The notes beneath the pieces were generated by a model. It had not been told where the DNA came from, did not search any database, and saw only the letters and a program-made list of their open reading frames with translations. The position numbers and the translations under genes are program-made. Positions 18,188-25,729 of a stretch of 64,000 nucleotides of DNA are shown here, one piece after another. Each line of letters opens with the position of its first letter. The stretch's first letter is position 1. Origin of the DNA: Kordia algicida OT-1 (GTDB lineage: Bacteria > Bacteroidota > Bacteroidia > Flavobacteriales > Flavobacteriaceae); NCBI RefSeq assembly GCF_000154725.1, contig NZ_DS544873.1, positions 2,086,713-2,150,712 on the forward strand, written 5' to 3'.

Positions 18188-18217
18188 TAAAAAAAGCTGC
18201 CCAATTTGGACAGCTCC
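18188..18217 (-). terminator. Terminator of the M48 protease gene
   Basis: On the minus strand the stem AGCTGTCC / GGGCAGCT (one mismatch) is followed by a run of seven T. It lies 35 bases after the M48 stop codon and separates it from the MFS gene. Confidence 0.7.
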
Positions 18218-18251
18218 TAAAATACAGATTTATTTTTGAATGTGTGTTAAT

Positions 18252-19076
18252 TTAAAATTTTCCTAACGAACGATAAGTTGTCACACCAAATTTTCTAGCT
18301 TCTGCTTTTGCTCTATCTGCTTCTGCTTGCAAATTCTGTACACGTTTTTCACTTGATGGATGCGTACTTAAAAATTCTGGTGGTGCTTGTCCTCCACTTT
18401 TTGCTCCCATACGCTTCCACAATTCTGAAGCTTCATCTGGATTGTATCCTGCAATTGCCATCAAATAAATTCCGATTTTATCTGCTTCGTTTTCGTGTTT
18501 TCTACTAAATGGTAACATTCCTAATACATTAGAACCTACTCCATAATATTGATTAAAAGCCTGACGAGATTTATCATCTTTAATGGCAATATTTCCTGCA
18601 ATTGCTAATCCTTGCTGTAAATACGCGGCACTCATACGTTGCTGCCCGTGATTTGCCAAAGCGTGCGCAACTTCGTGTCCCATAATTGCTGCAATGGCTG
18701 TTTCATTTTCAGCTACAGGTAGAATTCCTGTGTAGAATACAATTTTTCCACCTGGCATACACCAAGCATTTACCGCTGGATCTTCCACCAAATTATATTC
18801 CCATTTGTAATCTTTTAAATATCCTTGTTGTCCGTTAGCATCTAGCCAACGTTCGGCAGCTACAGCAATGCGCTCTCCTACTCTTTGAATCATTGCAGAT
18901 TTAGAAGTTCCTGTTACTACTTTATTTTCATTTAAAAATTGATCGTACTGTGCAAAAGCTGTTGGAAATAATTGGTCATTTGATACAAATGCCATCGTTT
19001 TTTTTCCTGTAAACGGATTTGTAGCACATGATAAAACCAACAGAAATATAGAGAGAAATAATAATGTTTTCTTCAT
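18252..19076 (-). CDS. M48-family zinc metalloprotease, lipoprotein
   Basis: The 274-residue product has a lipoprotein signal (lipid cysteine 17 in LVLSCATNP) and a peptidase M48 domain with the zinc motif HEVAH at 134-138 (MGHEVAHALANHGQ). A third ligand region lies in HENEADKIGIYLM. The layout matches the LoiP/BepA-like periplasmic M48 proteases that trim or assist outer-membrane proteins. It is a single-gene unit with terminator. Protease assignment is firm; substrate is unknown. Confidence 0.92.
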   Translation of the reverse strand: MKKTLLFLSIFLLVLSCATNPFTGKKTMAFVSNDQLFPTAFAQYDQFLNENKVVTGTSKSAMIQRVGERIAVAAERWLDANGQQGYLKDYKWEYNLVEDPAVNAWCMPGGKIVFYTGILPVAENETAIAAIMGHEVAHALANHGQQRMSAAYLQQGLAIAGNIAIKDDKSRQAFNQYYGVGSNVLGMLPFSRKHENEADKIGIYLMAIAGYNPDEASELWKRMGAKSGGQAPPEFLSTHPSSEKRVQNLQAEADRAKAEARKFGVTTYRSLGKF

Positions 19077-19224
19077 AAGTATATTTTTAGGTTATTATAA
19101 AATTCTTTGATTATTGTATTACAAAATTACATAATATCCAAATATATGATTAAACCAAAAGATCTATTTCTTTAACTCAAAAAAAAATCTCAATTTTGAA
19201 AAATCTTAGATATCTTACCAAAAA

Positions 19225-20094
19225 ATGAGTCAAACTGCACAAAATTCAAAGCCTGAACCAACTGTTCAGGTTCCCAAAGTAATCCTATATACAGGACGTT
19301 TTTTACAATTTATTGCGCCATCTATTGCCGCCAAATATGCACAGCGACTTTTTATCACTCCGCTAAAACATAAAATGCCAAAGCGTGAATTTCATATGGA
19401 TAAAAATTCACAACAAGCTTCGTTGCACATTCCTAGTATCCAAAAAGATATTATAACCTATACCTACGGAAATGGTAAAAAAAAGATTTTGTTAGCGCAT
19501 GGTTGGAGTGGACGCGGCACACAATTGGTAAAAATTGCAGATCATTTTGTGAAATTAGGCTATCAAACCATAAGTTTTGATGCGCCTGCACACGGAAAAG
19601 CACCTGGAAAATTGACTTCTATGCCTGAATTTATTGAAGCTATCCATGAAATAGACAAACAATTTGGACCGTTTGAATTTGCCATTGGTCATAGTTTGGG
19701 TGGAATGGCTTTATTGAATGCTGTTCGTGAAGGTTTTCAGATTAAAAAGTTAGCCACGATTGGCGCGGCAGATGTCATAACAGATATTATTCTACATTTT
19801 ACTCGTACGCTTACGCTAAAAGATTCTGTTGCAACGAAGATGAAAGCAATTTTAGATTCAAAATTCGGACGTGATATTGATTATGCTTCTGCGAGTAATG
19901 CCGCCAAAGAAGTGAATATTCCAACCTTAGTGGTTCATGATGAAGATGATGTAGATGTTGCTGTAAGTTGTGCGTATGCAATTCATAAAGCATTACCAAA
20001 TGGAACGCTTCATATTACACAAAATTTAGGACATCGTAGGATTCTTGGGAATAAAGAAGTGATTGAAAAGGTTGAAGATTTTTTACTCCGTTAA
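19225..20094 (+). CDS. Alpha/beta hydrolase
   Basis: The 289-residue protein has the alpha/beta-hydrolase fold: an oxyanion segment LLAHGWSGRG (about 89-98), the nucleophile elbow GHSLGG (serine 157), a likely acid in VHDEDDVDV (about 236-243) and the histidine in LGHRRIL near 270. No signal peptide is present. Substrate cannot be inferred. It stands alone, followed by a MITE-like element at 20129. Confidence 0.85.
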   Translation: MSQTAQNSKPEPTVQVPKVILYTGRFLQFIAPSIAAKYAQRLFITPLKHKMPKREFHMDKNSQQASLHIPSIQKDIITYTYGNGKKKILLAHGWSGRGTQLVKIADHFVKLGYQTISFDAPAHGKAPGKLTSMPEFIEAIHEIDKQFGPFEFAIGHSLGGMALLNAVREGFQIKKLATIGAADVITDIILHFTRTLTLKDSVATKMKAILDSKFGRDIDYASASNAAKEVNIPTLVVHDEDDVDVAVSCAYAIHKALPNGTLHITQNLGHRRILGNKEVIEKVEDFLLR

Positions 20095-20128
20095 ATGTTT
20101 AATTTTTATAAATAAATAGCACACAGCA

Positions 20129-20332
20129 TAAATTAACGTGAGTTCGACTTAAGAAATTACTGAAAAATAATTAATTGTTAGTTCGAGCATTATCGTAGAT
20201 ACCGAGCGTAGCTCACGAGAATACTATAAAAAAATCGATTGAATCTCGACTGCGCTCGATTTGACATTAAGATACAATGCACTAATAATCAGACACGTGA
20301 TAAATTAGTAATATCGAACTGACGTTAAATTA
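20129..20332. repeat. MITE-like element, copy A
   Basis: A 190-base element with 12-base terminal inverted repeats (ACGTGAGTTCGA from 20136 and TCGAACTGACGT ending at 20325) is flanked by the 7-base direct repeat TAAATTA (20129-20135 and 20326-20332). Its interior has no ORF. It contains a short palindromic motif around CTCGACTGCGCTCGAT, a type that recurs elsewhere in the window. The ends match copies B and C but are swapped, so this copy is inverted, and its interior differs from theirs. Confidence 0.7.
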
Positions 20333-20356
20333 ATTGCATTTATCATTCACAATAGT

Positions 20357-21130
20357 TTATTCTACTGTAATTGTTTTATCAAACGGAATGTCAAATTTAC
20401 CTTCTCTATGATAAAATCGCAACATTCCATTTATTTTGTAAATTCCTGTTTGTAATGAATCAAGCGCAACATCAGCAATAGCGTAATTATCTTTCAGTTT
20501 ATACTCGACTTTTTCTTCTACACCATTCCTTTCGATTTTATCGATTATAATATGTCTGTTTTCTTTAATGGCTTGCCCATGCCGAGAAGTTAACGTAAGT
20601 TTAATTCCACTTTCCGTTTTTCTGGTAATAATATCATCTACTTTTACTGAATATAATCCGTCAACCGCATACGTTATTCTACTTGCATACTCAAACACAT
20701 ACGCCATTGCAATTACAAGTCTATTCTTTATATATTTTAGCGTTAAATCATTCGAATTCGTTATGGGTTGTTTAAATGCTGGTAATAGATAATCTTTTCT
20801 ATTATTTACCATTTTGGGTACTTCATTTAGAATTTCGTCTGATTCCGCAATGATGCTTTCAAGATTGCTTTCTTTATGCTTGATTGCACTATCTATTTTC
20901 GAAATTAGCATTTCAAATTTCACATCTAATTCATGCAGATTTTCAATTTTTTTCCTTGGCACATCTTCAATCATCCGATAATAATCGCCTTTGTTTTTAT
21001 TTAATGTTCTGTTGCTGAATTCATAATTTGCCTGTAAAAACAAGTGCATTTCACTCAATTCTTCTTGTTGCGTATTACAAGAAAAAAAAGTAGAAATGAT
21101 TAGAAAATAAACTAAAATTTGATTTTTCAT
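20357..21130 (-). CDS. Lipoprotein of unknown function
   Basis: The 257-residue product starts at the ATG at 21130, where a lipoprotein signal begins (MKNQILVYFLIISTFFSC, lipid cysteine 18). The 12 extra residues of the longer frame carry no signal feature. The mature part has a helical first half (about 30-130) and a beta-rich second half beginning near TYAVDGLYSVKVDD. I recognise no family. It lies between MITE copy A and the first leader-peptide gene and may be an accessory gene. Confidence 0.6.
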   Translation of the reverse strand: MKNQILVYFLIISTFFSCNTQQEELSEMHLFLQANYEFSNRTLNKNKGDYYRMIEDVPRKKIENLHELDVKFEMLISKIDSAIKHKESNLESIIAESDEILNEVPKMVNNRKDYLLPAFKQPITNSNDLTLKYIKNRLVIAMAYVFEYASRITYAVDGLYSVKVDDIITRKTESGIKLTLTSRHGQAIKENRHIIIDKIERNGVEEKVEYKLKDNYAIADVALDSLQTGIYKINGMLRFYHREGKFDIPFDKTITVE

Positions 21131-21361
21131 TTTGCTAATTGGTATGATTGTTTTTGGTTGAGTCAACTCACTGGTAATTTATGTATAACGGGAATTCTTG
21201 TTATTTATGCTTCACCCAACTTATTTATTTTTGAAGCTACAATTTTGTTACGTAGGTTAAAATCGTCCCAAGTAACTTTAATCTTTACAATACACAATCT
21301 TGCGAAAGCACAAAAAAAGCCAAAACAAAACGTCTTGACTCTTATATTAAACAGTCTGTAA

Positions 21362-21556
21362 TTATTTATTCCCTTTACAAGAAAGATTTCCTGATTGTGG
21401 AAAACAATCATTGAATCTGCAAGAATGTGCATCCGTAAAAGGATCACATGATACTGAACAGTAAACAGAACCTGTTCCTCCTGTTAATTCATTTGAATCA
21501 AAATTGGAGATGAATTTTTTGTTGAGGTGTAAGGATTTTAGATTCTTTTTTTTCAT
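21362..21556 (-). CDS. Lanthipeptide-like precursor peptide 1 (double-glycine leader)
   Basis: The 64-residue peptide begins MKKKNLKSLHLNKKFISNF and ends its leader at a GG (residues 26-27) after ELT. The leader pattern NLKSLxLNKKxISNF is known from Bacteroidetes natural-product precursors that are often annotated as class I lanthipeptides. The 37-residue core holds five cysteines (33, 37, 46, 51, 60) and several Ser/Thr, the raw material for thioether rings. A perfect -7 box lies 30 bases upstream. No LanB, LanC, LanM, radical-SAM or peptidase/ABC gene is in the window, so modification and export would be in trans. A second precursor with the same leader lies at 25025. Confidence 0.7.
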   Translation of the reverse strand: MKKKNLKSLHLNKKFISNFDSNELTGGTGSVYCSVSCDPFTDAHSCRFNDCFPQSGNLSCKGNK

Positions 21557-21586
21557 TTTGAGTATATTTTTAAATTATTAATGAAT

Positions 21587-21594
21587 CAAAAGTA
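21587..21594 (-). promoter_or_regulatory. -7 promoter box of precursor peptide 1
   Basis: On the minus strand TACTTTTG is a perfect match to TANNTTTG and would start transcription about 24 bases before the peptide's ATG. A second match (TAATTTTG, 21609-21616) lies just upstream. A good TTTG at 19 bases is not seen. Confidence 0.55.
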
Positions 21595-21736
21595 TGTCTT
21601 AAGTAATTCAAAATTACAAGACTAATTATCGTAATTTATAAATTCAGACTGATTTCGGTTTGTGAAAGTATTTTGTTAGTTGAATATTAGAAATAATTGT
21701 TATTTCAATGCTTTAAGTCTCCAAACATAGTTTTAA

Positions 21737-22041
21737 TAAATAACGTCAGTTCGATATAAATCATTCAATTTACATTTATAGTAATTTTAAAAATAATCCT
21801 GCTATATAATTCATTTTCAGTGTTTTATTTTCATTTTCTTTGCTTACCCAAAGAAAAGAAACAAAAGAAAGGGAACTTTTCCAGAGGTATTTTTAGTTTT
21901 TCTTTTAGGAAAAAACTAAAACCGCATGAATTTTTCTAAATTTTCTCCAAGGTTTCGAAAATTTTTAACGAAAAACTCCTGCTATACTGCGGAAAAGAAT
22001 AGTTTCAAACTAAAATTATTACGTCGAACTCACGTTAAATA
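21737..22041. repeat. MITE-like element, copy B
   Basis: The element runs from ACGTCAGTTCGA (21743) to TCGAACTCACGT (ending 22035) and is flanked by the 6-base direct repeat TAAATA (21737-21742 and 22036-22041). It is nearly identical over its 293 bases to copy C at 31602-31894. The interior is AT-rich with several short hairpins (for example TTTCTTTG / CAAAGAAA) and has no convincing ORF. Confidence 0.8.
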
Positions 22042-22210
22042 GTCTTTGAAAGAACGTGAAAACCTTGATACGAGTTTGTTATTCTAATTCGCTTGATAAG
22101 ACAATTTGAAGTTTTTAATCTTGCAAAAATAAAAAAAGCCAAAACAAACGTTTTGGCTCTTGTATTTTTCAATCTCAAATATGATCATTTCGACTGCGCT
22201 CAATAAAACA

Positions 22211-22260
22211 CATTTAGCATTTAGCATTTAGCATTTAGCATTTAGCATTTAGCATTTAGC
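22211..22260. repeat. Heptamer tandem repeat, (CATTTAG)7
   Basis: Seven perfect copies of CATTTAG plus one base end five bases before the stop of the GH31 gene. The region from 22042 to here holds no gene. A similar heptamer array of different sequence lies at 53703. Confidence 0.95.
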
Positions 22261-22264
22261 AAAA

Positions 22265-24667
22265 CTATCCAATAATGTGAATCTCAGAGAAATCTTTATC
22301 TACGATCATTGCGCCTGTTGTTGCCGCTTTGACATCGGTTAAGGAAACAGTAACGTTGTCCAACTGAATTTCTTTGATTTCAAATGGTAATCCGTGTAAG
22401 TTGAGTCTGAATTTTTCATATTTCGCTTCAAACTTTCCTTCTTTATGTTGTTGGATAATTAATTCGTTTGGCTTTCCTGTGAGTTTAAAAGTTCTTAAAC
22501 TGTAACGACCTTTCGTATAATCGTAACCATCATGTGCATCGTCAAATAGTTGTGAACGCTCTTTTCCTTCTTTGTAATATACATCAAGTGTTACTTCGTC
22601 AATTTCTTTTTCGCCTACGTATTGTTGTACAGGATATTTTGGAATAATAGCTCCTTCTTGTACAAAAATTGGCATGCTATCAATTTCTGCATCTACCCAT
22701 TTTTCTTTTCCACCTTCTACCAATTCATCTGTCCAGAAATTATACCATTTTCCGCGTGGAATGTACATACGACGACCTTTACTGTTTGGTTCTTGAATTG
22801 GACATACTAAGATTTTATCTCCAAAAACAAATTCGTCAGTTCTGTAATGCGTTTGATGATCTTCCTGATCGAACATTACCAACGATTTTAATAACGGCGT
22901 TCCATGATCGACTAAATTCCAAAAAGCTGTATATAAATATGGTAAGAGTTGATAGCGTAATTCTACAAACTTTCGCACTACGTCTGTGACATCTTCATCA
23001 AAAGCCCATGGTTCTTGATCGCCATGATCTCCTGAAGAATGCACTCTACAAAACGGATGAAAGATTCCAAGTTGAATCCAGCGTGTGAATAATTCTCCTT
23101 GCGGTTGTTCGGCGAATCCACCAATATCACTTCCCACAAAGGAAAAACCAGACATTGACATACGTTGTGCTTGTACATTGGCAATCCATAAATGTTCCCA
23201 AGTTGCGACGTTGTCACCTGTCCATGTTGAGGTATAACGTTGTGTTCCTGAATATGCTGCACGTGTAATGACAAACGGACGTTTTGGGTAGTTAAATTTC
23301 TTCAATCCTTGATATGTGGCACGTGCCATTTGCATTCCATATACATTGTGTGCTTTACGGTGACTGCACGGATTTCCATCGTAATCGTGACGAACATCGT
23401 CTGGGAATGTTTTGTTTGGCACTTCCATTACCGCAGGTTCGTTCATATCGTTCCAAACACCTTTAATGCCGACATCTTCAATTAATTCTTTGAATAATCC
23501 TGACCACCAATCTCTAACTTCTGGTTTGGTAAAATCTGGAAAGTAACATTCGCCTGGCCATACTTTTCCTTTCATGTAAGGCCCGTCAGCACGTTTACAG
23601 AAATAATCTTTATCTAATGCTTCTTTAAAAACATCGTAGTCTTTGTCAATTTTAATTCCTGGATCAATGATTGCAACCGTTTTAAATCCGTCATCTGCGA
23701 GTTCTTTTACCATTCGCTTCGGATCAGGAAAATGATTTTTATTCCAAGTGAAACAACGGAAACCATCCATATAATCAATATCCAAATAGATGGCGTCACA
23801 CGGAATTTTTAAGTCTCTGAATTTCTGCGTGACTTCTTTTACATTACTTTCTGGATAGTAACTCCATTTACATTGATGATATCCTAATGCCCATAATGGT
23901 GGTAATTGATGCGGTTTCCCTGTCAAATCTGTATAACTTTCTACGACATCTTGCATTTGTGGTCCGTAGATGAAATAGTAATTCATTTCACCACCTTGCG
24001 CCCAAAAACTGGTAACGTTTCTGCGTTCTTGAGCAAAATCAAAGTAACTTCTAAAAGTATTGTCAAAAAAGATTCCGTAGGCTTTGTTATGATGCAAACC
24101 TGTGTAAAACGGAATGGCTTTGTATATTGGATCGGTATGTTTTCCGTATGCATACGAATCTGTCACCCAATTTTGAAAACGTTTTCCTTTTAGGTTTAAA
24201 TGATCTGGCTTGTCTCCCAATCCGAAATAGCTTTCACGTTCATTGACCGTTTTGCTCATTTTTACAATATTTCCACCGTATTCATAACTTTCTTCCCAGT
24301 GAAAACCTAGTTCGTCTTCATTTACCAACGTATTGTCTTTTGCATCATACAATTGTATACGCATGTTTGTTTTTGCAATGTGACAGATCAATTTGGAAGT
24401 TGTGACAATATATTTTTCTTCATCTTCTTCAATTGCCAAATGATTGTATCCTGTACTAGCGTATTTGGTAATGGCGTAAGAGAAATCATTTTCAAAAGTT
24501 CCTGTGGTTGTGTACCGAAAACGCAAGACACTATCGCGTACGATTCGCATTTGCAATACGACATCATTTTCAGCAGTAAAGTATAGTGTATCTACGTCCT
24601 TTCGGAAGTTTATTATTTTGGAAGGAAATAAATTTCCTTTGTTTTCTAATTCTGTATTTACAATCAT
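22265..24667 (-). CDS. Glycoside hydrolase family 31 alpha-glucosidase
   Basis: The 800-residue enzyme has the GH31 plan: N-terminal beta-sandwich, TIM barrel with the nucleophile aspartate in GVWNDMNEPAVME, a second catalytic aspartate in STWTGDNVATWEHL, and C-terminal beta domains. It would release glucose from the non-reducing ends of alpha-glucans or maltooligosaccharides. There is no signal peptide, so it probably acts in the cytoplasm on glycogen or imported oligosaccharides. It lies downstream of glgB on the same strand but 1 kb away, with its own upstream region carrying a LacI-type palindrome. Confidence 0.94.
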   Translation of the reverse strand: MIVNTELENKGNLFPSKIINFRKDVDTLYFTAENDVVLQMRIVRDSVLRFRYTTTGTFENDFSYAITKYASTGYNHLAIEEDEEKYIVTTSKLICHIAKTNMRIQLYDAKDNTLVNEDELGFHWEESYEYGGNIVKMSKTVNERESYFGLGDKPDHLNLKGKRFQNWVTDSYAYGKHTDPIYKAIPFYTGLHHNKAYGIFFDNTFRSYFDFAQERRNVTSFWAQGGEMNYYFIYGPQMQDVVESYTDLTGKPHQLPPLWALGYHQCKWSYYPESNVKEVTQKFRDLKIPCDAIYLDIDYMDGFRCFTWNKNHFPDPKRMVKELADDGFKTVAIIDPGIKIDKDYDVFKEALDKDYFCKRADGPYMKGKVWPGECYFPDFTKPEVRDWWSGLFKELIEDVGIKGVWNDMNEPAVMEVPNKTFPDDVRHDYDGNPCSHRKAHNVYGMQMARATYQGLKKFNYPKRPFVITRAAYSGTQRYTSTWTGDNVATWEHLWIANVQAQRMSMSGFSFVGSDIGGFAEQPQGELFTRWIQLGIFHPFCRVHSSGDHGDQEPWAFDEDVTDVVRKFVELRYQLLPYLYTAFWNLVDHGTPLLKSLVMFDQEDHQTHYRTDEFVFGDKILVCPIQEPNSKGRRMYIPRGKWYNFWTDELVEGGKEKWVDAEIDSMPIFVQEGAIIPKYPVQQYVGEKEIDEVTLDVYYKEGKERSQLFDDAHDGYDYTKGRYSLRTFKLTGKPNELIIQQHKEGKFEAKYEKFRLNLHGLPFEIKEIQLDNVTVSLTDVKAATTGAMIVDKDFSEIHIIG

Positions 24668-24741
24668 GTTGTAGATTTAAGATATTATGTAAAAAAACGC
24701 AAAAGTTTAGAGAATTAAAAGCTTTAAAACCCTGAATTATT

Positions 24742-24759
24742 AACGATAACGTTATAGTT
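24742..24759. promoter_or_regulatory. LacI-type operator candidate upstream of GH31
   Basis: An 18-base near-palindrome (16 of 18 positions symmetric) is centred on ATAACGTTAT, with the central CG typical of LacI/GalR-family operators. It lies 75 bases before the GH31 start. Between them, a weak -7-like box AACTTTTG reads on the minus strand at 24700-24707. No LacI-family gene is in the window, so the regulator would be elsewhere. The rest of 24668-25024 shows nothing else. Confidence 0.45.
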
Positions 24760-25024
24760 ATGTATTATTATTGAAAAGTGAGTTTTTTAGTGAGTTTTTT
24801 GTGAATTTCTGATTATCAGGTGTTCTAAATTTGAAATTCAACTAATACAAAAATCTATTTGTACCTCGAACACATGAATACTTTTTAGTTTTTTTGTTGG
24901 CACAAGCTGAAAAATTTGCGCTAGCGTTGGATTGTATTTTTTTATTTGTGGAAAAAAATAGAAAAAGTGAACCGAAGTCCACTTTTACAAATTGATTCAT
25001 CAAAAAATCTTTTTTTATGTAATA

Positions 25025-25192
25025 TTATTGACACATTGTATCACAACGCGTTTCACAAATACTAATTCTACAGCTAAAAGATGCACACATATAATGGAAT
25101 GTATCTCTTCCACCTGTTAGTGTTTGTTCGTAGTTAAAATTTGAAATAGATTTTTTGTTAAGCGCTAATGATTTTAGATTTCTTTTGTTCAT
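25025..25192 (-). CDS. Lanthipeptide-like precursor peptide 2 (double-glycine leader)
   Basis: A 55-residue peptide, shorter than usual gene-calling limits. The leader MNKRNLKSLALNKKSISNF followed by LTGG (glycines 27-28) aligns almost residue for residue with precursor 1 at 21362. The 27-residue core is different and holds five cysteines (36, 41, 46, 50, 54) spaced 3-4 residues apart, plus Ser and Thr. Shared leaders with divergent cores are the usual sign of a peptide family processed by the same enzymes. No maturation or export gene is nearby. A -7-like GATCTTTG is seen at 25235-25242 on the minus strand, one base off consensus. Confidence 0.7.
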   Translation of the reverse strand: MNKRNLKSLALNKKSISNFNYEQTLTGGRDTFHYMCASFSCRISICETRCDTMCQ

Positions 25193-25308
25193 GATATAAA
25201 GTTTTGGTTAAGACTAAAAATATAAAAAAACAGACAAAGATCTAAGTACGGTAATACCCTATTTAACATTTAAAAGTCATTAGTTAGAGACTTTCGACTA
25301 TTCATATG

Positions 25309-25334
25309 CTAGTGCGAGTTTGTAACTCGTGCCG
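25309..25334. repeat. REP-like palindrome beside a transposase remnant
   Basis: The stem CGAGTT / AACTCG with a three-base loop lies in a GTGCGAG...CTCGTGCC context. A related GGCACGAGTTT lies at about 25626-25636 on the other side of the remnant. Such palindromes normally flank REP-associated tyrosine transposase genes. Confidence 0.5.
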
Positions 25335-25353
25335 ATAAAAAAATATCAAAAAT

Positions 25354-25550
25354 TCATCCAAAAAAGCCCATGTCATCAGTTTCTAAAACAGTATGATCGT
25401 CTTGAAAGTTTCTTGCGCTTGAATATTTCCAATCTATCATATCAGTGCATCAAAATATGATTGTCTTGTAAATACATCTATCCAATATACCGTTGTAAAA
25501 GTCACAAAATAAACTCCTGATTGATTATGAAATTTGTACTTTCTACTCAT
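25354..25550 (-). pseudogene. Deletion remnant of a REP-associated tyrosine transposase (RAYT)
   Basis: Two pieces of a RAYT (IS200/IS605-like TnpA) remain. 25437-25550 encodes a recognisable N-terminus (MSRKYKFHNQSGVYFVTFTT, then YWIDVFTR) up to a stop. 25354-25449, in another frame, encodes the typical C-terminal end (DMIDWKYSSARNF and VLETDDMGFFG). The middle, about 100 residues or more including the catalytic tyrosine region, is missing. REP-like palindromes flank the piece. The remnant cannot be active by itself but could be mobilised by an intact relative. Confidence 0.7.
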
Positions 25551-25729
25551 ACATATAAAGTAAGATTTGTTTAATGGAAGTATTTGTGGATATGAGTTTG
25601 TAAATCATATATTTCTTACTCGGTTCGGCACGAGTTTAAAACTTAGGATTTTATATAAAATCAAATAATGATCTCAGAAACAACCTTGAATCATTGAATT
25701 TTTAAATCCTTGAATCGAGTGAAGCGAAT

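Noticed and set aside
21205-21447. 80-codon minus-strand ORF overlapping precursor peptide 1
   Set aside because: It is in another frame than the leader-bearing peptide, which has a promoter box and a relative at 25025.
22211-22260. Possible CRISPR or attachment site
   Set aside because: It is a plain heptamer repeat with no spacer and no recombinase beside it.
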